The notes under the pieces: generated by a model | What the model saw: only the letters and a program-made list of their open reading frames with translations | Databases searched by the model: none | What the model was told of the DNA's origin: nothing | Shown: in pieces, positions 35,403 to 46,432 of the stretch | Position numbering within the stretch: position 1 is the stretch's first letter | Layout of the letters: the number at the start of each line of letters is the position of its first letter | Source: Cryptomeria japonica | Taxonomy: Eukaryota > Streptophyta > Pinopsida > Cupressales > Cupressaceae | Assembly: GCF_030272615.1 (NCBI RefSeq) | Contig: NC_081410.1 | Coordinates: forward strand, 112,482,433 to 112,546,432 | Reading direction: 5' to 3' | DNA length: 64,000 bases | Translations under genes and position numbers: made by a program

Positions 35403-35839
35403 AGTGGTGTTAACCTTATTCTTTTAGATGTATAATGTTTTTTTGTTCCTTGATGTTATGGGCATCATAATTCGTAACTCCAATCATTAACTTGAGATTT
35501 CTTCCCTTGCAACCATGGTACACAGCTTTTGTCTAGCTAAGATATTTTCCTTGTTTATGATGAGGATGACAAGGCATTTTCCAATCACGCTTTTTGGGCA
35601 TCTTATCAATTGGACTAAAGACATGATTTGTAAATGGCAGTCATCATCAAAAGAGAAAAAATTAATTGATGCTATATTGCAATGGAGTCATTCAGAATAT
35701 TCATTATTTGATTGTGGACCAACATATTTATAGAACTTCTCTTAAAAATCTGATTTAATCATTCATAAAACTCACATAATTATGAAGCTTATCAAGTTAA
35801 TTATTAGATGATAGATTAATTAATTTTTCAAATTCATTT
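35403..35839. other. Spacer, nothing recognised
   Basis: A 72-codon plus-strand frame near 35515 has no recognisable motif and no supporting context. Confidence 0.35.
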
Positions 35840-36011
35840 AAGATTTAGATGGTAGTTAGGGTTCTTCTTATAGTGTGTTGGTTAAGTGGTGGTGGTGTTA
35901 TTGTCACCACTGAAATTCAAACTCCTACTTGACCTTTTAGCATTTTATATGGGTCAAGTTAAAAAAAAAATTACCCAACACTTAATAAAAAAAAAGATTT
36001 AGATGATAGTT
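35840..36011 (+). mobile_element. tRNA-derived SINE with 18-bp target-site duplications
   Basis: A body of about 136 bp (35858-35993) carries an A box TGGTTAAGTGG (35879-35889) and a B-box-like AATTCAAACTCC (35914-35925). Both are internal RNA polymerase III promoter elements at tRNA-like spacing. Two A-runs follow, the last directly before the right TSD. The flanks AAGATTTAGATG(G/A)TAGTT at 35840-35857 and 35994-36011 match at 17 of 18 positions. Confidence 0.75.
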
Positions 36012-36053
36012 TGTTTTGAATAGAGAAAGAATTAGCATAAGTGTTTTTTTCCT

Positions 36054-37910
36054 AATATGAGAAGAGTCAAGATCAAAAAAGATACACCATCTTCTTAGAT
36101 TAAATAGATTTGTCTTTTCATTTGTTTTATATTGTTAAGATGTACTTTTCTATCCATATCAGTTTCCTTTATAATGTACATATATCTTCACCATCAAATC
36201 CAACTTGTGTCTAGGTATTTTTCAAGAGTACTTTTAACAACCATTTTCATTGTTTGGTATTTTCACCATCTTATGTTAATATGATTCAGATGATAGCTTG
36301 TTTTGAATAGAGAAAGAATTAGCAGATGCATTTTTTTCGTAATATGAGAAGAGTCGAGAGCACAAAAGATACACGTAACACCATCTTCTTAGATTAGATG
36401 GATTTGTCTTTTCATTTGTTTTATATTGCTAAGATGTCCTTTTCTATCCATATCATTTTCCTTTATAATGTACATATATCTTTGAACCATCAAATCCAAC
36501 TTGTGTGTAGATATTTTTCAAGTGTACTTTTAACAACCATTTTCATTGTTTGGTATTTTCACCATCTTATGTTAATATTTTCTTGTTAATTTTACATTTC
36601 TACCCGTATTTGGTCATAATGTATATGTATCTTCATCGTCAAGTCCAACTTGTGTGTCTAGCTCTGTTTTTTTTAGTGTACTTTTAACAATTATTTTCAT
36701 TGTCCATTGTCATCACCATCTCTTTATCTTAATAGTTTGTACTCATATCTTATTTTCATTATGATGTATATATGTCTTCATCATCAAGTCCAACTTGTGT
36801 GCCTAGATGTCTTTTTTGAAGTGTAGTTTTACCAATCATTTTCATTTCACATTGTCTTCACAATCTCCTTATCTTAAGATTTTCTTGTTTTATTCATAAT
36901 GTGTATATATCTTTTCATCATCAAATCCAACCTGTGTGTCTACATGGATTTTTTTTTTTAAGTATACTTTTACCAGTCATTTTCATTTTCTATTCTCTTC
37001 ATTGTCTTCTTATTTTAAGATATTTTGATTAGATTTTTCATTAATATAAATGTGATAAAAGAGTCCTAATATGTTTTTTTTTATCAGCAAAAGACAAAGC
37101 CAAATTTAAATTAATAGAGATTAAGTAATATGAGAAGAGTCGAGAGCACAAAAGATACACGTAACACCATCTTCTTAGATTAGATGGATTTGTCTTTTCA
37201 TTTGTTTTATATTGCTAAGATGTCCTTTTCTATCCATATCATTTTCCTTTATAATGTACATATATCTTCACCATCAAATCCAACTTGTGTGTAGATATTT
37301 TTCAAGTGTACTTTTAACAACCATTTTCATTGTTTGGTATTTTCATCATCTTATGTTAATATTTTCTTGTTAATTTTACATTTCTACCCGTATTTGGTCA
37401 TAATGTATATGTATCTTCATCATCAAGTCCAACTTGTGTGTCTAGCTCTATTTTTTTTAGTGTACTTTTAACAATTATTTTCACTGTCCATTGTCATCAC
37501 CATCTCTTTATCTTAATAGTTTGTACTCATATCTTATTTTCATTATGATGTATATATGTCTTCATCATCAAGTCCAACTTGTGTGCCTAGATGCCTTTTT
37601 TGAAGTGTAGTTTTACCAATCATTATCATTTCACATTGTCTTCACAATCTCCTTATCCTAAGATTTTCTTGTTTTATTTATAATGTGTATATATCTTTTC
37701 ATCATCAAATCCAACTTATGTGTCTACATGTTTTGTTTTTTTAAGTATACTTTTACCAATCATTTTCATTTTCTATTCTCTTCATTGTCTTCTTATTTTA
37801 AGATATTTTGATTAGATTTTTCATTAATATAAATGTGATAAAAGAGTCCTAATATGTTTTTTTTTATCAGCAAAAGGCAAAGCCAAATTTAGATTAATAG
37901 AGATTAAGTA
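36054..37910 (+). repeat. Higher-order minisatellite: about 785-bp units made of 135-150-bp subrepeats
   Basis: AATATGAGAAGAGTC(A/G)AGA and the following sequence recur at about 36054, 36340 and 37128. The last two units are about 785 bp and nearly identical by eye; the first is a partial, more diverged copy. Within units a subrepeat built on ATAATGTATATATCTTCATC and CATCAAGTCCAACTTGTGTG recurs every 136-149 bp (for example 36497, 36646, 36790, 36928; 37279, 37428, 37573, 37709). A shorter array of the same family lies at 51480-52020. Confidence 0.8.
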
Positions 37911-38031
37911 ATTACAAAAATTAATAGTCTTCAAGTCTACCAAGCCTGCTATGATGGGAAAATATTGGCTTAAACTTTTAAGAACCCACAAAATTTCAAG
38001 AGTTCAACAGAAAAACCATAGTCTGAAACAT

Positions 38032-38910
38032 TTAACAGTACATCTTTAAACTTGAAATGAGAAAGTTTCTAAAAAGAGCAAAAAACTGAAGACAATTCAT
38101 ATCTTTTTGCTTGAAAATGGGACTAGGGCGGAGACCCAAGAAGAGGGCTTGGTGAAGGCAAGTCGCGACTACCACCACCTCTGCGTCCACGACCCCTAGC
38201 ACGACCTCGACCCCTACCACGACGACCACCACCACCACCACCTCAGTTGCGTTGCCCGCAACCACTTCCTTGGCCACGACCATGCCCGCCACCTTGACTT
38301 CCCGACCCACTACCACCACCTTGGTCACTCTGCAATTGAGCTGGATTGTTGCCATTGTGGCTTCTTGTTCATCTTTCGGGGAAAGAAAGCCATTGAGGAT
38401 AGAAAAATCTCTAAATTCCTCCTCTTTATCTGAGTCTTTGCTCTGGTCTGTGAGAAATTTCCATTTTAAAAAGGAGTATGCCATGCCAAAAAATTGTTTG
38501 TGTCTCATTAGTGCAGGACCCTCAAGGTCTAAGAGGAAAGGATAAAATGTGAGTGCTTCCTCTGCATTTGAAACCGAAGCAAGATCCCTCGGCCTAGGGA
38601 TGCCAACCTCAAGACTTTTCCAAGGCCGACCAAAAGATCCCGAGCAAAAAGACTTTTAGCCAAGTCTCTAACCACAACCTTGGGCACTTGGTCATCTAGC
38701 AAGATGCTACAAATCTGGAAGAGATTTGGATATTGTCTCTATAATATTCCTTTCTATCAAGGTGGCATCTGTCCTAAATCATCTTCATAACCACGATAAC
38801 CAGTTCATCCGTAGTGTGAAGAATTCTCTTTAACCTCTGGTCTGAAATCTCTTTGAAATTGGCTTGTCTAAGTGGACTTTCTAATGACACCGGAGAGTCC
38901 TGATATGTTG
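38032..38910 (-). pseudogene. Unidentified protein-coding relic with Gly/Arg-rich tail
   Basis: On the minus strand, from about 38905, a broken frame reads SPVSLESPLRQANFKEISDQ, RILHTTDELVIVVMKMI, then (after a stop) DRCHLDRKEYYRDNIQ and RDLAKSLFARDLLVGLGKVL. After further shifts comes MRHKQFFGMAYSFLKWKFL at 38508 and an acidic stretch, then a region which in one frame is Gly/Arg-rich (GRGRGRARGRGRRGG). The pieces look like a real host protein, with hydrophobic helices and then an RGG-like tail, but I do not recognise the family. At least three stops and two frameshifts are present. It lacks a counterpart in duplicated unit B, so it was inserted into unit A or lost from B. A processed pseudogene is one explanation. 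Confidence 0.45.
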
Positions 38911-39765
38911 CAATTTGATTTTGTTTGATTTATTTATTTGAGAGACATGTGAATGATTGTCTCATATAATGGCTATTTCTATATTACAATTAGTACAATG
39001 ATCAAAAGTATATTTTGACCAATAAAAATAGGATAATTATGAGTACATTAATTGGTGGCCTCTCTCAAAAGAATATAGGTTCATATCCCATGTAAAAGTG
39101 ATATTTAAATAGAGTTGGGCACTGGTAAGTTGAAATGAAGCATAAAATTATTAGTGGCCATTAGAAAAAACGATATCTAAATAAAATACATATGAACATG
39201 AACTCTTTAATCATAACTTTGGGAGCATGAGCCTTACGCTGAAACCTCTTGATGAAGAGTCAAGGACTGAGGGGAATCCATTCCACCAAATTTGCCTAAG
39301 GCACAATCCCAGCCTAAAAAAATGCCGGAGCCTTGAACTCAACAAGAGTTGGTCCCTAGTAAGCTCATTAAGAACCATTCATTCACGAACAAACCATGGA
39401 TCTATTGACTTTCTCTATATTTTTATTATCATCATGTAGTTTATTTTTTTCACTGTCCACCCAAAAATTTCACTATTCTCAAAAAAAAAAAAAAAAATTA
39501 ATAGCATTTTACAGTTCAAAGCCTTAGGTACAGTCTTGTGGCCATCAAATTTACTCCTTGATTATACCAGTTCCTATCAAAAGACCAACACTCTTGTTTT
39601 CACTTTTCTAAAGATAAACATTTTCATTGTTGCAGCAGGTCCATCCACAAATTATCCACATCCTTTCACCGAATAGTAAAGACTGAAATGTTACAGTAAA
39701 TGATTCACCATTTGTTTCTTCCCTTTTCATTCTATTTAAGTGTTGTGCAGCTATGAGTTCATTGT
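38911..39765. other. Upstream flank of methylesterase copy 2
   Basis: 38930-39150 matches 52090-52542 plus 59822-59860 upstream of copy 3, so it belongs to the duplicated block. A TATA-like CTATTTAAG lies at about 39732 and has an exact counterpart upstream of copy 3. 39470-39500 holds a poly(A) run. Confidence 0.5.
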
Positions 39766-39777
39766 ATGTCATCAAAG

Positions 39778-40711
39778 ATGGAGGCAAAGGCAGAGGCAGG
39801 GACACACTTTGTGCTGGTTCATGGAGCCTGGTGTTGGTACAAACTCCTCCCTCTCCTTAAAATGGCAGGCCATCATGCCACTGCAATAGATCTTGCTTGC
39901 TGTGGAGTTCATTCAATGGATGCTCACCAAATTCAAACATGGTCTGACATAAATAAACCCCTTGTCCACTTGTTCAAAACTCTTCCTCCCCACCAAAAAG
40001 TAAGATCTATGCACCACTGCTATTTTTTTTAATCTCAATACAATCTGTTTTGCTTCCATCTGACTTTAATTTGTTGAGTGCAGGTAATATTGGTGGGACA
40101 CAGTATGGGAGGCATGAATTTGAGCTTGATGATGGAACAATTTCCAGAGAAGATTAAAGCTGCTGTGTTTTTGACAGCATTCATGCCTCTCAGTGGGAGT
40201 TCTGCCATGGAAATGATAAGTGAGGTGCAAGCCCGAATCCAGTCATGGGGAGACACAGAATTTATCATGGGCGAGAGTGGAATTCCCATATCATTCAAGT
40301 TTGGCCCTACTTTTGCAATGCAAATGTTATACCAAAATAGCCCAACTGAGGTAAACTTTATATTTCTTGTGCCATTGATTTTTCTTTGCTTCTGTGTTGT
40401 GAAGTATTCATGGGAAGAAATTAAAATTGCAGGATATTGAGCTGGGGGGATCGCTTCTGAGGAAGTTTCCTATAATCCAAGGAGAGGTGGTGTATATCGA
40501 GGAGAGATATGGAAGCATCCCGAGGGTTTATGTTGTGGCCAAGGATGATAAGGCCATTTGGGAAGAGTTGCAGAGGAAAATGATAGCTGAAAATCCTCCT
40601 GATAGAGTTTATGAAATGGAAGGCTCTGATCACAGTGCATTCTTTTGCTATCCTCACCGTTTGGCTGAGATTCTGGATGAGATTTCAAGCAGCTACAATG
40701 GAATTTACTGA
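39778..40711 (+). CDS. Methylesterase-like alpha/beta hydrolase, copy 2 (MES2)
   Basis: Exons 39778-39999, 40084-40350 and 40433-40711 with GT-AG phase-0 introns of 84 and 82 nt give 255 aa. I chose the ATG of MEAKAEAG by comparison with copy 1; an in-frame ATG four codons upstream (39766) is also possible. The triad is intact: Ser in GHSMGG, Asp in VAKDDKAIW, His in GSDHSAFFCYP. The oddity is the N-terminal motif, which reads LVHGAWCWYKL. Four residues (CDGA in copy 1) are missing from the loop after HG, which in this family helps form the oxyanion hole and substrate pocket. Activity may be reduced or altered. The 3' end is extended to YNGIY, as in copy 3. No stop or frameshift was seen. It lies in tandem unit A. 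Whether it is expressed cannot be judged here. Confidence 0.8.
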
Positions 40712-41437
40712 GAGTGTACGGTGGTGAAAGCCACCAAAGTATTGTCTTTTATAAGTGTTTTATCAGAGTTTTCTTGAGTCAGACTAGACTCGTTATTTAA
40801 TTTATTAATGTATATAATATGATTTTAAATAAAATAATTTTGTTCTTTTAGATGATGATTTTGTATATGACTATCTGTATCATATCTTTTGGTTTGGGAG
40901 TTTTTAATAAATCTAAATAGTCATTTAACGATTTGATATAAGAATATGAGTCAGGTTGAAATCTTTTCAATTGAGAATAAAGAGTTTCAAGAGTCCAGGG
41001 GTATCCATTTCTATCGTGATTTCATCTCTTGTATGTCAAAGCCTTGTACTCAGTAAGAGTGAGACTTGAATCATAATGAATTTATTCATAACCATTCAAC
41101 TTTATCAATAGACAAATGATTTATCAACATAATATTATATTTTTTAATAACTTTTTCATAAATAATATTAAAATTTTATAATTGATAACATTTCTTTCTT
41201 AAATAATATTAAAATTTTGTTGTTCTTATGTCTTTTTATCACTATTTTTTGATACTACTAAAACTTTTGTGATTTGAATGGTTTTTAAAGATTCGTAGAT
41301 AAAAATAAATTTAGTCTAGATAAAATAGAACGCAATTAAATAATACTGGTTTCTGACAAACTCAAGAACACACCTTGTATTAGGAACAGACCTAGCCACT
41401 TACATGTTCCAAGACATTCTCACCATTTCCGAATTTG

Positions 41438-41745
41438 GATATGATTTATCTTCTACAAGAAAAAATGAAATATACGCCTGTGTAATGACCTGAATTTAAC
41501 TGCATCCGGTTATCATTCTTTAATAATTTAATTTACCTTTTGAATATCATCCCATCTACCGGCTGCAACTCAAATGTATGAGAACAAGCACATAAGATCC
41601 AATAGTTTTTTGGGGGGTATAAATCAAAAAGGTGTTGTTCAATCTTCTCTCGTATTTGTATTTTCCTCTGAGCAAATAACTACATTGCTGCATCAGACTT
41701 TGACGTTGTTTTGCTGATGAAGCCTTGTGCTCTATTAGGATGTAC
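41438..41745 (-). pseudogene. PPR gene relic (E-domain region) in unit A
   Basis: Aligns on the minus strand with 62960-63290 of the PPR gene. Shared islands include ATGATTTATCT(T/C)CTAC, ATCATCCCATCTACCGGCTG against GTCATCCCACCTACCAGCTG, GAACAAGCACATAAG against GAAAGAAGCACATAAG, and CAAAAAGGTGTT. Indels destroy the frame. The equivalent in unit B is at 61455-61750. Confidence 0.65.
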
Positions 41746-41849
41746 AGGGCGCCACAGCCCCTCGTATAGGCAGGATAATATCACAGAAGCCTGAGAAATT
41801 GACTAAAGCCCAGTTGCCCCTGACGAAAGATAAAAGAGAGATTTTTAAT

Positions 41850-42310
41850 CACCAAAATGCCCCAGTGCCCACATGAACACTTCCATAATTAAAATAATGG
41901 TAAAGATTTGCATTTCTCACAGAATTTTTTATTCAAAAATCTTACATATGAACCAATTTTTTTTTCAGATTAGCAGTAATCAGATTGCATTTACATACTG
42001 TATGCAGTTTCTGGATTAAATGTGTGAAAATTTGTAATCATTGACATTTCGAATCACACTCTATGATTCATCATTATTATAACTTCCTTAACTCTCTTGC
42101 ATCCTGATGATGATCACAAAGTGTGATTTGAAACATTGATGGTTAAAGATTCTCACACAATCTAATCTAATTTAGAAATTACATGTAATATTTGAATGGA
42201 TTGTGGAAATCCAATAGCTCTAAACATTTAACATTTCTTACAACTCAAATAATTCGCATCCAAATGCAATTATGATCTCTTCACCATGATTTTAAAATAT
42301 TGATTCCTAC
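41850..42310 (-). pseudogene. PPR gene relic (DYW end) in unit A, split by a fold-back insertion
   Basis: 41855-41960 and 42231-42310 correspond to the C-terminal coding end of the PPR gene (62625-62850): shared CCCACATGAACACT, AATGGTGATAACGGTAAG-like and CCAAATGCAAT islands. A 231-bp insertion (41994-42224) splits it. The intact order is retained in unit B at 61862-62095. Confidence 0.55.
41994..42224. mobile_element. MITE-like fold-back insertion with CATTTA duplication
   Basis: CATTTA occurs on both sides (41988-41993, 42225-42230), and the block is missing at the matching place in unit B (near 61990). Inside, TGTGTGAAAATTTGTAATCA at 42021 onwards to 42060 is the imperfect inverse of 42120-42159, forming a hairpin with 40-bp arms and a 59-bp loop. 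There is no coding capacity. Confidence 0.6.
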
Positions 42311-42485
42311 TTCACAGTATCAGTTCAATGCTTGTAACAAGAATGTGCCCTGCCTCTTCTACATCTGTAGTTAGTCATTTCAGTACTCAATGTATATTTC
42401 TTGTGTTTGTAGGTCTGATTTATCTCCTGTTTGTTGAACTGGCTCTATCTGGTGTCTCTTTTCATCTCCATGTTTTCATTGTTTC

Positions 42486-43464
42486 TGTAGACACCTAAAA
42501 TTAATATTTAATTAATTTAAGCCTATCAACATAATTAATTAACTTAATTGTGTTATCCTTATTCCTCTCATAATCAATTAAATCTAATTTAATTAATCCT
42601 GTCACTATTGTCCAGTAATTAATTTCTCAAATAAATTAATTATTCCCCTATTCTTCTAAAGTCCCCTCTAATAATTATTTCCTCTAAACCCACTCAATTA
42701 ATTAATTCTAATTAATTAACCTAGTCATGTGATTCCTACAAATCACTTTTCTTAATCCCACTTATCCTAATTAATCCTTCTAGAATCTCTCATAATCATG
42801 CTTATCATTATTCTCCTATTTTTAATTCCCACTCATGTCACATCAACATTGAGTCTCTCAAATAAATTCCAATTTCTTTGAATCCCTCAATGCATCCTTA
42901 TTTTGGAATTTTTAATTCCTCAAGTTTGAAATCCAAATTTCTCCCCCCTTTTTCCAAAAGAATTTTATATTCCTATTTATTTTCCCAAGCACCCTTGATC
43001 CATGCCTTCTATCTCAAATCAATCTCAACCTTTCATAATCAAATCAATCTTGGCCCTCCATTGGCCTTCTCCAATCTATAAATTGGAGCCTATTATCCTC
43101 ACAAATCATCCACTTCTCATGCATTGTCATGTTGCCTATTTCTTCTCTCATCCTCTTCTAATCCAAATCCTCATCAATCCATCACAATTCAATCCAAATA
43201 TCAATCCATTAATCTTGTTGAGCACAAGGAGAGCAATCCACATTCATTTCATCTCTCTCCAACTCTCCATTAGTCAAACTTTGGAGCTAGCAAAGTTCGT
43301 GGAGGCAAGGAGGACAAGGAAGAACTACTTGCAATGGGAGCTTCATGAGTATATTTTGTCTTGTTTTTCATGATGTTCTTATTCAATCTTTCTTGATATC
43401 TCATTTAAATGGTTTTTGGGTTTATTGAATATTAATCATGCATTAACCATTTTATTGTGAGACA
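42486..43464 (+). repeat. 5' LTR of the pol-less element
   Basis: Starts TGTAGACACCTAAAATTAA and ends TTTTATTGTGAGACA. It is rich in AATTAATT in its first third. The TTTTGGCACGCTTGGTGGGA that follows is the candidate primer-binding site; its tRNA is not assigned. Confidence 0.9.
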
Positions 43465-43539
43465 TTTTGGCACGCTTGGTGGGACCCACATCCTAAATTT
43501 AACAAAAATTTGAGTTTTTTGTGAAGGTTTCTCGCAGGT

Positions 43540-44495
43540 TGACGCTTTAGCGCGAGCACGCATGCATCAGCGTGACCGTTTCTAGATCAACGTGACCGCC
43601 TGTTAATCAACGCAAGCGTCTCGGCTTCGGCACGACTGCGGAAAATTTCAAAAAATTTCTGGTGCCTCACTGTCAATTGACGCGACCGTCGCGAAAATTC
43701 TTCTATCTCCTCCTCATTCTTCTTCTTTTGCATTCTTCTATTCAGTTGTCACTTCAACACGACCTGATCCGAATTATGGATTCAGATGACAACACTTGAG
43801 TGAGAACCTGCGGTATTGTAAATTCTATTTACAAGAACCAGAAATCATAGAATTGAAGCAAGCCAAAAAGTAATCTACTTCATTCGAAAATCCAACATAT
43901 AGAAGTTCATGAGATTCCAAGGGTCACAGAGACCTCTTGAGAATTGAAGCCCAACAGTCACATTTGTTTATTACATAATAAAATCTAAAAACTACGAAAT
44001 TTTCAAAAAACTATATGAAAATTTATCCTAACTTCAACTAGACATAACTTTCTGCTCGGGACTCGAAACTATGAGCCGTTGATCTCGTTGGAAAGGTCTT
44101 CAAGAGATGTAGACCCAAATTTGAAAGAGGATATCTTTTAGTTGTGCTCTTTCGCCACTTGCAAGGGCTAAAAATGCCCTTAAGACCTTCAAAATTGCAA
44201 AATACTAACATATAGATAAACTAAACTAAAAAATATATAATTCAAAAATTCTTCTGATCACAATCGCTCTGCAATTAGCGCGAGTGTTTTTGTAAAAATT
44301 TTGAATTTTAAATTTTGGGCGCAAACTCTATTTGTTTTGACGCGAGCGCCCACGCATCAACGCGAGCGCCTGCTAATCAGGGCGACTGTAATTTTTCTTT
44401 TTCTGTTATATGTATGTTTAAGTTTTAATAATCTGTCTGCTAGTGTGACCGCTCGCGCATTAGCGCGTCTGTCTGCAAATCAGGGCAGCCGCAAG
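43540..44495 (+). repeat. CpG-rich quasi-repeats in the element leader
   Basis: In otherwise AT-rich leader DNA two patches (43545-43690 and 44270-44490) repeat words such as CATCAACGCGAGCG, ATTAGCGCGAG, CTGCTAATCAGGGCGAC and GACGCGAGCGCC, at roughly 20-30-bp spacing. No ORF explains them. Confidence 0.55.
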
Positions 44496-46129
44496 AATTA
44501 ATCAAAAAGTAAAATTTATTCTGTTTTTTCGCCATATCTTATTTATCTTCATTCTATTTTCCTCCAAACTTCACTAGATCCCCCGCAATTTCATTTTGCA
44601 CATTTCCTTCTTTGAGGACCTTATCCCAAATTCCACTTTTTGAATCCCGAAATCCCACATTTCTCTATTTTTAAGGTTTGTCATAACTTCTTCCACTTTT
44701 ATCCAATCACCTCCAAATTTTACCATATTGTCCATCTCCAATTTTTGCTTCTTTGTCCCTCTTGAACAATTTTTTCCATTCCTTGACCTCTCCTCTAAAA
44801 TCCTCATTTTATGTTTGCCTATCCCTTAGAAAGTGGCAAAAACCTAGTCAAACCTCATTTACCCATCAAAGTTTCCTCCAAATTCACATTTGTCATTAGT
44901 AGAAAAAAATTTATTCTTGTTTTTCTACTCATTCCCAAAAATTAAAAAAAAATATATTTTTGTCATTCTTTTGACTTTTGCAGGACGCTTGTTGAAGACT
45001 TCATTTTCAAACTACTAATCCATTTTTTTGTAGGTTGCCGAAGGAAATCCGACCAAATATTGTGTTTTTCTTAATCATTTTCTTAGGCACCTAGATCTAA
45101 TTAGGGGTAAAAGAACTCTTGCTTTTTGTGTTTGAGGAAAGTGTAGAGGTAGGAGAGTATGTTCTTGTCTGCATAGACAATCAGAAATCCCGACCCTCGA
45201 ATATTTTCTTGTTTGATTGCATGCTTACCCTTAGCGGGTCTGCCCTCCCAACTTTCTCTTTGAGAAGGTAAGAGGGGAATGACCCAAGTGAGTACACCCA
45301 GACCTGGGGTTCCTAACTCACTATAATAAATAGGCCATTGACTACGAAAGCGTCAATGGTTGGGGCTATATGAGAGTTCACTCTCACATTGGGTGCTTAG
45401 TAGGATCCTAGAGATCTCAATTACGCTTGCGTGACTACTAAGTTCTTGGTGCTTCGTTGGGTTATAAGTCTCAATTGCGCTTGCACAATTGCGAAGGGTA
45501 GCTCCTAACGGGAAGTCATACTAAACACCTTGTGCGTAGTGGCCAAAAACCTTCTAGTCATTGGTGCAAGAGGTCGAACCTCCGAAGCCGCCCATATTTT
45601 TACGGCCTTTAGTAGAGACACAAAATTTGTCATGAGGATTTTTCATGGGAATTGATGTTTGGTTGCCCCGAAGAAGTGAGTGTCGTGGAGGGGAGTCAGT
45701 GGGGTCAAGCATCTAAGTGTCCGCTCTGGGTAAGCATAGCTGGGAACCAATTGGGATCCACTGACTAATGTCTTTTCTCACCATAGGCTATGTTGTGAAG
45801 GAGCATGAGTGTCTTTTGAGTCTAACTTCTTTTGACCATTGTGTTTTCTTTACTTGACATCTCTTGCCAATTTCATCCCCCACAACCAATCAATCCTCCC
45901 TCTTTCCAAATTCCATCTTGTCATCATCAAAATCTTTAATCCATTTCTATCTATCCAAGAAATTCTCCAATTCCCAATCCACTTTCACCCATTCAAACAA
46001 TCCTCCTTTCTCAACTAATATTCATTCTTCCTCTAGTCCGATCAAATCTCCAAAATTCCAATCAATCAAATCCATCCATCTTCCTAATCCAGTTATCCAA
46101 TCAACCAATCTAATCTAATCCAAATCCAA

Positions 46130-46340
46130 TCAAGTCCTAATCCAAGGACCAATCCAATCAAGTCAAATCAAATCAAATCAAATCCAATTCAATCCAATCT
46201 AATCCAATTCAATCCAATCCAATCCAATCCATCAATCAATCATCCAAACAAATCAATTCCTAATCCAAGGACCAATCCAAATCAAATTCAATCCAATCCA
46301 AATCCAATCAAACCAATTCCAATACAAATCTAATCAAATC
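46130..46340 (+). repeat. CAATC / CAAATC pentamer-hexamer repeat
   Basis: AATCCAATCCAATCC and AATCAAATCAAATC runs. Similar composition recurs at 49190-49440. It lies within the pol-less LTR element, upstream of its ORF. Confidence 0.8.
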
Positions 46341-46432
46341 TAATCCATCATCATTCCAAGCCAAATCCTCATCTTCATTTAACATCATCTTCATAATCTT
46401 TCCCAATTCCAATCTAATCCTTCACTCTCAAC

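Noticed and set aside
38252-38545. Thr-rich plus-strand frame (TTTTLVTLQL and similar)
   Set aside because: Antisense of the Gly/Arg-rich relic; composition-driven.
46130-46340. CAATCC repeats as a possible CRISPR array or telomere-like repeat
   Set aside because: No regular repeat-spacer structure and no plant telomere unit (TTTAGGG); it is simple-sequence DNA inside a retroelement.
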